A stretch of DNA of 64,000 bases from Actinomyces lilanjuaniae (GTDB taxonomy: Bacteria > Actinomycetota > Actinomycetes > Actinomycetales > Actinomycetaceae): the NCBI RefSeq assembly GCF_003606385.1, contig NZ_CP032514.1, positions 2,170,001 to 2,234,000 on the forward strand, read 5' to 3'. Position 1 is the stretch's first letter. Each line of letters opens with the position of its first letter. Positions 8,952 through 16,457 of the stretch are shown piece after piece. A program made the position numbers and the translations under genes. Under the pieces are notes generated by a model. The model searched no databases, had not been told where the DNA came from, and saw only the letters and a list, made by a program, of their open reading frames with translations.

Positions 8952-9950
8952 TCAGCCGCGCAGGCGGTCCAGCTCCTCGACCAGCTGGGGCACGACCTCG
9001 GTCACGTCACCGACCACGCCAAAGTCCGCCATCTCGAATATCGGGGCCTCGGAGTCGTCACACACCGCGACGACAGCGCCCGCACCCTGGATACCGGACG
9101 TGTGGTGAATGGCCCCGGAGACGCCCAACCCGATGTACAGGCGCGGGGCAATGGTCTCACCAGTCTGGCCGATCTGTGCACTGCGGTCGATCCAGCCCTC
9201 GTCGCAGGCCACCCGGGTGGCCCCCACGGCAGCACCCAGCGGCTCGGCCAGGGAGCGGACCAGGTCAAAGTCCCCGTCCACACCGCGTCCACCCACCACC
9301 ACGGTACGCGCCTCGCCCAGCGCAGGGCCAGCCGCCGCAGAGGCCTCCTCCCGCGAGACCAGGCGTGTCGCCGTCGCCTCAGGGCTCAGGGCCACCTCCA
9401 GAGGCTCGACCCCCAAGGGCTCGGCCCCGGCAGGGGCCTGCACCTCGACGGAACCGGGACGCACCGCGATGACCGGGGTGCCCTCACGGTGGGGAGCGAC
9501 TGACATTGTGGTGGCCCAGGAGCCGGACAGGACCAGCTTGGAGGCGCGCAGATCCCCGTCAACCACCTCCAGTCGGGAGACGTCGCTCACGCAGGCAGAC
9601 TCCAGGAGGATCGCGACACGTCCCGCCAGCTCCTTGCCACGGAAGTCACTGGCCACCAGGACCGCGCCCGGCCCCACCCGGCCGCAGGCAGCCACCACCG
9701 CGTCAGCCACAGCTGCGGACACGACCGCCTGCTCACCCAGGTCGGCGACGAGGAGGCGGGATCCGCCTGCTGCGGCGAGCGTCGAGGCCGTCTCGGTGTC
9801 CACAGGCTGTAGCACCAGGGCCACCACCTCCCCGCTGGTCAGCGACCGGGCAGCGGCCAGCAGCTCCAGCGCGGGAGCAGTCGGGGTCGCACCCTGAGGC
9901 GCCCCGGAGGTCTCAAGGTCGACAAGCACGAGCACAGGAGCATCGAGCAT
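8952..9950 (-). CDS. etfA: Electron transfer flavoprotein alpha subunit
   Basis: A 332-aa ETF alpha/FixB protein. It pairs with the beta subunit to carry electrons from flavin dehydrogenases to the respiratory chain. The C-terminal FAD domain shows GGRGVDGDFD (about 215), the adenine/flavin-binding IGQTGETIAPRLYIGLGVSG (about 260-280) and HHTSGIQGAG. The N-terminal half is the usual degenerate alpha/beta domain. The start at 9950 has AAGGAG about 10 nt upstream. It is immediately downstream of etfB with a 74-nt gap, and both face away from glgX. The etfB-etfA next to iscS/mnmA arrangement is also seen in mycobacteria. Confidence 0.93.
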   Translation of the reverse strand: MLDAPVLVLVDLETSGAPQGATPTAPALELLAAARSLTSGEVVALVLQPVDTETASTLAAAGGSRLLVADLGEQAVVSAAVADAVVAACGRVGPGAVLVASDFRGKELAGRVAILLESACVSDVSRLEVVDGDLRASKLVLSGSWATTMSVAPHREGTPVIAVRPGSVEVQAPAGAEPLGVEPLEVALSPEATATRLVSREEASAAAGPALGEARTVVVGGRGVDGDFDLVRSLAEPLGAAVGATRVACDEGWIDRSAQIGQTGETIAPRLYIGLGVSGAIHHTSGIQGAGAVVAVCDDSEAPIFEMADFGVVGDVTEVVPQLVEELDRLRG

Positions 9951-10024
9951 CGGGGATCAGTCTCCTTCTCAGCAGGTGTTTCTGGTGTGTACGCCCCCTG
10001 CCGCGGCGGACGCACCCGCACAAG

Positions 10025-10798
10025 TCAGACGAGCTTGTTGTCCACCAGCCAGGCAGCCAGCTCGCGCCCGGCCTGGCCTGCGTCGGTGCGGATGGTACCC
10101 GCCTGCCGGGCCGGGCGCTCCTGGGAGTCAACCACCGCCACTGAGGGCCCGGCGCTGGGCTCCAGCCCCAGGTCAGACAGGTCCCACACGTCCACAGGCT
10201 TCTTCCTGGCCGCACGCATCGCGGCGAAGTTGGGGTAGCGGGGCTCGTTAGCCTGGTCCGTCACCGAGACCAGGGCGGGAAGAGGAGCGCTGAGCACCTC
10301 ACGGACCGTGCCCAGCGTCCGGGTGACCGTCACGGAACCGTCGGCGACGTCCACCTGGCTGGCCAGGGTCAAGGCAGGCAGTCGGAGAGCAGCCGCCAGG
10401 GCGCCGGGGAGCATCGAGGTCATTGCGTCCAACGAGGCCATGCCGGTGACGACCAGGTCCACCCCGCCGATCCTGGAGACCGCCGCCGCCAGGGTCCTCG
10501 CCGTCGCAACGACATCAGCCCCCTCCAGGGAGTCGTCGCTGACGACCACGCCCCTGCTCGCTCCCATCTGGAGGGCGCGACGCACAGCGTCCTCAGCGTC
10601 GTGCGGCCCCATGGTCAGGGCGACAACCTCGCCGACCTCACCGTCGTCAACTGCCTCGACGAGGCTGACCGCCGCCTCGACCGCGTTCTCGTCAAGCTCG
10701 TTGAGCACGTCGTCCTCACCACGGACCAGGCGCCCCTCCTCCAGGCGGCGCTCAGACTGCACGTCAGGGACGTGCTTGATGCAGACCACGATCTTCAT
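10025..10798 (-). CDS. etfB: Electron transfer flavoprotein beta subunit
   Basis: A 257-aa protein starting with MKIVVCIKHVPDV, the typical beta-subunit N-terminus; the ATG is at 10798. GPHDAEDAVRRALQMGA, a segment involved in AMP binding, and VVTGMASLDAMTSMLPG follow in the expected order. The conserved C-terminal KKPVDVWDLSDLG is also present. It is the first gene of the etfB-etfA pair. A longer open frame to 10849 adds residues without family support. It is divergent from glgX across 190 nt that must hold both promoters, but no convincing boxes are seen. Confidence 0.93.
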   Translation of the reverse strand: MKIVVCIKHVPDVQSERRLEEGRLVRGEDDVLNELDENAVEAAVSLVEAVDDGEVGEVVALTMGPHDAEDAVRRALQMGASRGVVVSDDSLEGADVVATARTLAAAVSRIGGVDLVVTGMASLDAMTSMLPGALAAALRLPALTLASQVDVADGSVTVTRTLGTVREVLSAPLPALVSVTDQANEPRYPNFAAMRAARKKPVDVWDLSDLGLEPSAGPSVAVVDSQERPARQAGTIRTDAGQAGRELAAWLVDNKLV

Positions 10799-10988
10799 GC
10801 AGCCAAGACTGCCACACCAGGCCGCACCGGCCCATGAGCGCTCAGTCACGCTGACATGCTGTCACCTGCACGGTTACCTGTCTCACCACCGCAAGGTGCC
10901 GCAGTCCCGTGTGACCCGTGATACCGGAGTGAGACCTCACACCGGTTTCGGCTGGTACGTCCCCAGGCAGGACCCGACAATAGTGGGC

Positions 10989-13403
10989 ATGCCTCCGACA
11001 CCTGTGCTGACACCTGCGCCGCGCGCAGCGCACGACGTTCCTGCAAGACACAGACTAGGGGCTGTCCTCACCGGTGACGGTGCGGACTTCGTAGTTCACG
11101 CCGCCCACGCCACGGCGGTTGACCTGTGCCTGCTGGAGGTAGACACCGACGCAGCAGTGGTCAGCGAGACCCGGGTAGGCATGCACGGCCCCCGACAGGG
11201 TGTGTGGTCCGCGCACGTTCCCGGCGTGCGAGCCGGGCAGCGCTACGGCTACCGCGTCCACGGCCCCTGGAACCCCGGTGAGGGACTCCTGCACAATCCT
11301 CGCAAGCTGCTTCTCGACCCCTACGCACGCGCCCTGGACGGCAGGGTGGATCTTGGCCCGCAGATCTACGCGCACACGGTGGACTCCGACCTGGTTCCGA
11401 CCTCCCCTGCCTCCCCCGACTGGCAGCCCTCCACGCTCGACTCTGTGGGGCACACGGTCATGGGGGTCGTCACCGGGGACTCCTTCCCCGTCGTCCCGGG
11501 GCCGCGCGTGCCCCGCGAGCGCACCGTCATCTACGAGGCCCACGTCAAGGGCCTGACCCACGACCTGCCCGGCGTGCCCGAGCACCTGCGCGGCACCTAC
11601 GCCGGGCTGGCCCACTTCGCCACTGTGGACCACCTCAAGAAGCTGGGCGTGACCACCATCGAGCTGCTGCCGATCCACGCCGCCTTCACCGAGCCCTTCC
11701 TCGCCAGGAAGGGCCTGACGAACTACTGGGGCTACTCCACCCTGAGCTACTTCGCCCCGGAGCCCTCCTACGCCTCGCCCGGGGCCCGTGCGGCAGGGCC
11801 GCAAGCCGTGCTGGACGAGGTACGAGGCATGGTCTCCATGCTCCACGAGGCCGGGCTGGAGGTGGTTCTCGACGTCGTCTACAACCACACCTGCGAGGGC
11901 GGTATGGATGGCCCGTCCCTGAGCCTGCGGGGCCTGGACAACCTCGGCTACTACCTCCACGGGTCCCACCGGCCCGCCCAGTACGTCGACGTCACCGGAA
12001 CCGGAAACACGGTGGACTTCCGCTCTACGCGGGCAGTCCAGCTGGTCCTGGACTCGTTGCGCTACTGGGTCAACGAGGTCGGCGTGGACGGCTTCCGCTT
12101 TGACCTGGCCGTGACCCTGGGGCGCCACGCCTCGGAGTTCTCCTCACGTCACCCTCTGCTGGTAGCGGCCGCGACCGACCCCGTGCTGTCCGGGGTCAAG
12201 CTGATCAGCGAGCCCTGGGACGTGGGCCCCGGCGGGTGGCAGACCGGCCAGTTCCCGGAGCCCTTCCAGGACTGGAACGACCACTTCCGGGGTACGGTAC
12301 GCTCCTTCTGGCTGCACGACCCCTCGGAGATGTCCCGGGGGCGGCAGGGCTCAGACCTGCGGGACCTGGCCACGAGGCTGGCGGGCAGCGCCGACCTCTT
12401 CAGTAACGGGGAGAACCCCGGGGGGCGCGGCCCCCTGGGATCGGTCAACTTCATCACCGCTCACGACGGCTTCTCCCTGCGGGACCTGGTGTGCTACGAC
12501 CACAAGCACAACCTGGACAACAAGGAGGACAACCGGGACGGCACCTCTGACAACCGCTCCTGGAACCACGGCTTCGAGGGGCCGGTGGTCGAGGGCCTGA
12601 ACCTGGGGCCTATCGAGGTCCTGCGACGCCGTTCCATGCGCAACCTGCTGGCCACCCTGCTGCTGAGCGCGGGCACTCCGATGATCCTGGGAGGCGACGA
12701 GCTGGGCCGCACCCAGCAGGGTAACAACAACTGCTACTGCCAGGACTCCCCTCTGTCCTGGGTGGACTGGGACCTGGAGCCCTGGCAGCAGGACCTGGTC
12801 GCCACGACCCGCTTCCTTGTCGATCTGCGCCACGCCCATCCGGTGGTGCGACCGGACCGCTTTGCCACGGGGCAGGTCCAGGCGGAGGACACGATCCCCG
12901 ACCTGTCCTGGTTCCGCGGTGACGGTGAGCTGATGGACGCCGTCGCCTGGCACGACCCGCACACGCGCGTGGTCCAGATGCTGCGCTCAGGACGGCTGTG
13001 GGGCGACGACGACCTCCTGGCCATTGTCAACGGCACCCTGGACCAGGTCGAGGTCGTGCTGCCTAACGGGCACGACACGGACTGGCACCTGGCCTGGGAC
13101 TCCACCTGGGCCGTCCCCCAGCCCCATACTCTGCCCTTCACCCTGGCCCGGCGCGTCAGCCGCGCGGCGACGGCCGGTGACCTGTACGCCGCCGCAGGGC
13201 ACCAGGGCGGGGAGCAGGCAGGCACCGGCCCCGCAGGCTCCGCCCGCAGCGGCGCCGAACCGGGACGCCGGGACGCCGGGCGCCCTGGGACCGTGGACTG
13301 TCGTCAGGACCGCCCGGGGGACACCACCAACCTGGACGCTCTGTCCCTGCGCGTGTACCTCTCCGGGGAGCGGCTGGCTGAGCTGAGCACGGCTCGTCGC
13401 TGA
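10989..13403 (+). CDS. glgX: Glycogen debranching enzyme GlgX (GH13 isoamylase type)
   Basis: Hydrolyses alpha-1,6 branches of glycogen. An N-terminal CBM48-like domain (residues about 15-130) precedes a GH13 barrel. Catalytic regions visible are DVVYNHTCEG, DGFRFDLAVTLG (nucleophile Asp), LISEPWDVGPGG (acid Glu) and FITAHDGFSLRD. ATG 10989 is chosen because family homology starts about 15 residues later; the open frame extends far upstream over etfB without support. At 804 aa it is about 100 aa longer than many GlgX proteins. The excess is a Gly/Ala/Arg-rich insert near residues 735-780. It stands apart from the glgE cluster, separated by trpS. Confidence 0.9.
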   Translation: MPPTPVLTPAPRAAHDVPARHRLGAVLTGDGADFVVHAAHATAVDLCLLEVDTDAAVVSETRVGMHGPRQGVWSAHVPGVRAGQRYGYRVHGPWNPGEGLLHNPRKLLLDPYARALDGRVDLGPQIYAHTVDSDLVPTSPASPDWQPSTLDSVGHTVMGVVTGDSFPVVPGPRVPRERTVIYEAHVKGLTHDLPGVPEHLRGTYAGLAHFATVDHLKKLGVTTIELLPIHAAFTEPFLARKGLTNYWGYSTLSYFAPEPSYASPGARAAGPQAVLDEVRGMVSMLHEAGLEVVLDVVYNHTCEGGMDGPSLSLRGLDNLGYYLHGSHRPAQYVDVTGTGNTVDFRSTRAVQLVLDSLRYWVNEVGVDGFRFDLAVTLGRHASEFSSRHPLLVAAATDPVLSGVKLISEPWDVGPGGWQTGQFPEPFQDWNDHFRGTVRSFWLHDPSEMSRGRQGSDLRDLATRLAGSADLFSNGENPGGRGPLGSVNFITAHDGFSLRDLVCYDHKHNLDNKEDNRDGTSDNRSWNHGFEGPVVEGLNLGPIEVLRRRSMRNLLATLLLSAGTPMILGGDELGRTQQGNNNCYCQDSPLSWVDWDLEPWQQDLVATTRFLVDLRHAHPVVRPDRFATGQVQAEDTIPDLSWFRGDGELMDAVAWHDPHTRVVQMLRSGRLWGDDDLLAIVNGTLDQVEVVLPNGHDTDWHLAWDSTWAVPQPHTLPFTLARRVSRAATAGDLYAAAGHQGGEQAGTGPAGSARSGAEPGRRDAGRPGTVDCRQDRPGDTTNLDALSLRVYLSGERLAELSTARR

Positions 13404-13709
13404 CCAGTCCTGGTCTGGCCGCCCGATCCCCCGGACTGACCGCCCCTGGACAGCAGGCCCTCGACGGCACGCCCTGGACAGGCTCTAGCCGCACTACCCT
13501 GGGAGATCGTGGACGGAACGGAGTAGGTGGCGGATGAGGCCTACGCATGACGCGGGTTATGACGCTCGCACCCTGACCAGGGCCTTGACGACTCGCGTTG
13601 ACGCGTACTTGACAACGGAGGGGTACTGAACTGAGGGGTGTGGGCGGCTGGGGCTGTCTGGAAACTGGCGAGGGCGGGGCATGTACCTGTTGGGGCTGTT
13701 CCAGGTGGC

Positions 13710-13786
13710 GTGCACCAGCGCGAGCCTGCCTGGCTCCACTCCTGCCGGAGTGGAGCCTGTCGATGTGGGGTGCAACAGCGTGAGCC
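13710..13786 (+). repeat. Imperfect repeat pair offset by exactly 60 nt
   Basis: gtgcaccagcgcgagcc at 13710-13726 recurs as gtgcaacagcgtgagcc at 13770-13786, and similarity extends about 10 nt upstream of each. The second copy runs into the palindrome gagccaggctc (13782-13792), which also occurs at 40570-40580. Confidence 0.75.
13732..13757 (+). promoter_or_regulatory. Perfect 11-bp hairpin in the trpS leader
   Basis: ggctccactcc (13732-13742) and ggagtggagcc (13747-13757) are perfect inverted arms around a 4-nt tgcc loop. No U-run follows, so a classical terminator is unlikely. It could shape the trpS leader RNA or belong to the repeat element around it. Confidence 0.7.
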
Positions 13787-14070
13787 AGGCTCCCTCTCTG
13801 GAGCGCTGCCGGCGTCGAGGGCGCTGCCGGTGTCGCGGTGTGCTAGCACCGCTTCCTCCTTCTGCTGACATCTTCCACTTGGGCCTCGTCCGTGCCAGCC
13901 AACCTTACGCGAGTCCCGCTGGTGTGGATCTGCTCAGACGAACAACCCCCCTCCCAGGAGATACGACAGCACACACACACGGCGCCGGGCACTTCCAGAG
14001 CACCAGGCACCCACCGACCCTGCACAACACGGACACAACCTCACAGGGAAGCACCCCTAGGATGGTCCCC

Positions 14071-15255
14071 ATGACTCAGCCGACCCCGAGGGACCCCTCG
14101 GACACTCTCAAGGACGTCGCGCAGGCCGTCCCGGAGGCCTCCGCCTCCTCCTTGGCCAGCTCGGCCGAGGACACCCTGGCCGCGTCGACCAACGAGGCCT
14201 CCCTGGCCCGCTCCGTCGCCCGCTCAGCCGAGATCGAGGCGGACCTGGCGGTCCACCCCGACCGGTACCGGATGCTCACCGGGGTGCGCCCTACGGGCAA
14301 CATGCACCTGGGGCACTACTTCGGGACCATGAGCTCGTGGCGGACCATCCAGGACACGGGTGTGGAGACCTGGATCCTGGTGGCCGACTACCAGGTCATC
14401 ACCGACCGCGACGCCGTGGGACCGGTGCGTGAGCGCGTCCTGTCCCTGGTGGCCGACACCCTGGCTGTAGGCGTGGACCCGCAGCGCTCCACCGTCTTCG
14501 CCCACTCGGCGGTTCCGGCCGCCAACCAGCTCATGCTGCCCTTCCTGTCCCTGGTTACCGAGTCCGAGCTCCACCGCAACCCCACGGTCAAGGCCGAGCT
14601 GGAGGCAACCGAGGGCCGCGCCATGAGCGGCCTGCTGCTGACCTACCCGGTCCACCAGGCGGCCGACATCCTCTTCTGCCAGGCCAACCTTGTCCCCGTC
14701 GGCAAGGACCAGCTGCCCCACCTGGAGCAGGCCAGGCTCATCGCCCAGCGCTTCGAGCGGCGCTACGGGCGCGCAGTCCAGGACCACCCTGTCTTCCGCC
14801 GCCCCGAGGCCCTGCTCAGCGAGGCTCCGCTGCTGCTGGGACTGGACGGGGAGAAGATGAGCAAGTCGCGCCACAACACCATTGAGCTGCGGATGAGCGC
14901 CGACGAGACCGCCAGGCTGCTGAGGAAGGCCAAGACGGACTCCGAGCGGGTCATCACCTACGACCCGGTGGGGCGGCCAGAAGTCTCCAACCTGCTGAGG
15001 CTGGCCTCGCTGTGCGGGGCGGGGGCGCCCCAGGAGATTGCCGAGCGCATCGGCGACGGCGGGGCGGGCAGGCTCAAGGGGATCACGACCGAGGCGGTCA
15101 ACGAGTTCTTCGCCCCGATCAGGGCCCGTCGGCGCGAGCTGGAGACGGAGGAGGGCTACCTGCTCCAGGTACTCCATGACGGCAACGAGCGCGCCTGTGC
15201 CGTGGCGGAGGAGACACTAGAGGCCGTGCGCACCGCCATGGGTATGAGCTACTGA
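14071..15255 (+). CDS. trpS: Tryptophanyl-tRNA synthetase
   Basis: Charges tRNA-Trp. The class I HIGH motif appears as GNMHLGHYFG and the KMSKS loop as KMSKSRHN. Both lie in the Rossmann domain, which begins with RYRMLTGVRPTG at about residue 66. A Ser/Ala-rich N-terminal extension of roughly 65 residues precedes the catalytic core and is atypical for bacterial TrpS. ATG at 14071 is taken as start; ATG at 14062 in the same frame is an alternative. The 394-aa length without the extension matches the 330-aa norm. It sits between glgX and the toxin remnant, with a long leader and a strong inverted repeat downstream. Confidence 0.92.
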   Translation: MTQPTPRDPSDTLKDVAQAVPEASASSLASSAEDTLAASTNEASLARSVARSAEIEADLAVHPDRYRMLTGVRPTGNMHLGHYFGTMSSWRTIQDTGVETWILVADYQVITDRDAVGPVRERVLSLVADTLAVGVDPQRSTVFAHSAVPAANQLMLPFLSLVTESELHRNPTVKAELEATEGRAMSGLLLTYPVHQAADILFCQANLVPVGKDQLPHLEQARLIAQRFERRYGRAVQDHPVFRRPEALLSEAPLLLGLDGEKMSKSRHNTIELRMSADETARLLRKAKTDSERVITYDPVGRPEVSNLLRLASLCGAGAPQEIAERIGDGGAGRLKGITTEAVNEFFAPIRARRRELETEEGYLLQVLHDGNERACAVAEETLEAVRTAMGMSY

Positions 15256-15277
15256 GAGCGGGAACGGCAGAGTACTG

Positions 15278-15316
15278 CATGCCACGACGACACTTTTCCG
15301 TTACCGTCGTGGCATG
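15278..15316 (+). terminator. 12-bp perfect inverted repeat after trpS
   Basis: catgccacgacg (15278-15289) pairs perfectly with cgtcgtggcatg (15305-15316) around a 15-nt loop containing tttt. It starts 22 nt after the trpS stop. It is probably a terminator, although no U-tract follows the stem; a protein-binding site is the alternative. Confidence 0.55.
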
Positions 15317-15409
15317 GGTTACGGTGTGCCCACGCACATGGACAAGACACGGTGGCGGGTCGCCCGCGCCGGTCAGATCCAGGACGCCTCGGTGAGGAGC
15401 TGATGGTGA

Positions 15410-15805
15410 GTGACGGCGCCCAGGCTCCTGGTTCGGGTTCTGGGGCGGGTGCTACCGCGCTCGGTGCTGCGGGTGTGGCGGCGGTTCGGGTTCGAGGGGT
15501 TCGGGCGGGGCCTGTTCTGGGTCACTGACCCTCTGGAGTGGGAGCCGGTGGTCAGTGAGTGGCTGGACCCGGTGCGTGACCGGCTGGCGTTCTCGGACAC
15601 CTGGTACTGCCTGGCGCGCTCGGCCATGGGCAACCTGTTCCTGTGGGGCCGTTGGCGCTGGGGCGGCTGGGGCCGGTGGGGGTCGGCCAGGTCTACGGGT
15701 TCATCGTCGCGCCGGTGCTGGGCGGGCGGGTCAGCGTGGACAACCTGCGCGTGGTGGACGCCCGCGCCTACCTGGTCGTGCAGGCCCAGCGGGGCGTGGT
15801 GCGCG
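15410..15805 (+). pseudogene. GAD-like/DUF1851 immunity protein remnant (Tdi1 type)
   Basis: From GTG 15410 the frame gives VLRVWRRFGFEGFGRG, then LFWVTDPLEWEPVVSEWL and AMGNLFLWG, the GAD-like domain pattern. At a GGGG run (15645-15648) the frame shifts by one base. It then continues as LGPVGVGQVYGFI, APVLGGRVSVDNLRVVDA, the DUF1851 signature around YGF and the LGG...NL..VDA motif. Family members usually have about 50 more residues between these halves, so an internal deletion is inferred. In Agrobacterium, Tdi1 with this architecture neutralises the Tde1 DNase. The adjacent toxin-like remnant supports the call. No intact stop or start separates it from that remnant. Confidence 0.62.
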
Positions 15806-16350
15806 CCGTTCTACCACAGCGGGCGCAGCCCCGGCCTGCGTGCCAGGGGGGTGGAGTTCGAGCTCCAGCTCCACGGCCAGTACCAGGTCCTGGCCCAGGT
15901 GCCCGCCCAGGACTACCTGGCCGCCGGCGACCTGTTCCACCAGGAGGGCAGGAAGGGCGCCGAGGCCACCGGACGCGCACGCAGGCGGCTCACAGACAAA
16001 CTCATTGAGTACGGAGTACGTGGCTTTCGCTGGTCACAGGAGCAGGCGCGTGGCTGGGCGGGTGAGGCCGTGTGGAAAGTGGCGGAGCTGCACAACCAGG
16101 ACCAGGTCCTGGGTGGTGGCCCCGAGTCGGCCCGGGACGTCTCGGGCGCGCCGGTGCCTGGTGACCGGGGGTCAGCTCCTCCCTGGGGGCGCAGAACCCC
16201 TGCAACGCGGCCGTGGTTGACGCTGCCGCCCGGCGCCAGGCCGCAGCGGGTCGGGGCCACCTGCCGCTGGGGTTCCAGGTCGTGCTGACCGCCTGGCGCC
16301 GCAGCGTCAGGCGCCTGCGCGCCCGCCAGCCCGCCCCGGACCTGCATCCA
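15806..16350 (+). pseudogene. Ntox15-type (HxxD) nuclease toxin domain remnant
   Basis: The segment starts in frame without a start codon: GVEFELQLHGQYQVLAQV, then AEATGRARRRLTDKL. The hallmark ELHNQDQVLGGG follows, with the HxxD residues at 16091-16093 and 16100-16102. After a G5 run (16167-16171) the frame must shift by one base to give GDRGVSSSLGAQNP and then an Ala/Arg-rich helix. This order (HNxDQ...GG, then GD..V.SS.G.Q) is that of polymorphic toxin domain 15, the Tde-family DNase fold. No delivery domain, signal or trafficking region precedes it, so it is a detached C-terminal cassette. Its end is uncertain; glgE begins at 16458. Confidence 0.62.
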
Positions 16351-16457
16351 CCCCACAGGCCCCAGCCATGCCACCAGGCAACGCCCCGAGGCCCGGACCA
16401 CACACCGCGTCCCACCGTCGGTCCCCCGGTACCGCGACAGGCAGGTACCCTGTCCCT

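Larger units (their letters stand above)
13404..14070 (+). other. 667-nt intergenic region upstream of trpS
   Basis: No coding frame has family support here. It contains three TTGAC pentamers in tandem (13585, 13598, 13609), an imperfect repeat pair offset by 60 nt, a strong 11-bp hairpin and two copies of gcgctgccgg near 13805 and 13821. It probably holds the trpS leader and promoter. No T-box or known riboswitch signature was recognised. Confidence 0.6.

Noticed and set aside
10308..10988. Long N-terminal extension of glgX
   Set aside because: It runs over etfB on the opposite strand and has no resemblance to GlgX; homology begins near residue 15 after ATG 10989.
13585..13613. Three TTGAC pentamers as tandem -35 boxes
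   Set aside because: Spacing of 13 and 11 nt and no matching -10 boxes; chance occurrence in the region cannot be excluded.
15403..15805. ATG at 15403 as start of the immunity gene
   Set aside because: This frame gives a Gly/Ala-rich peptide without the GAD-like pattern; the GTG at 15410 does.
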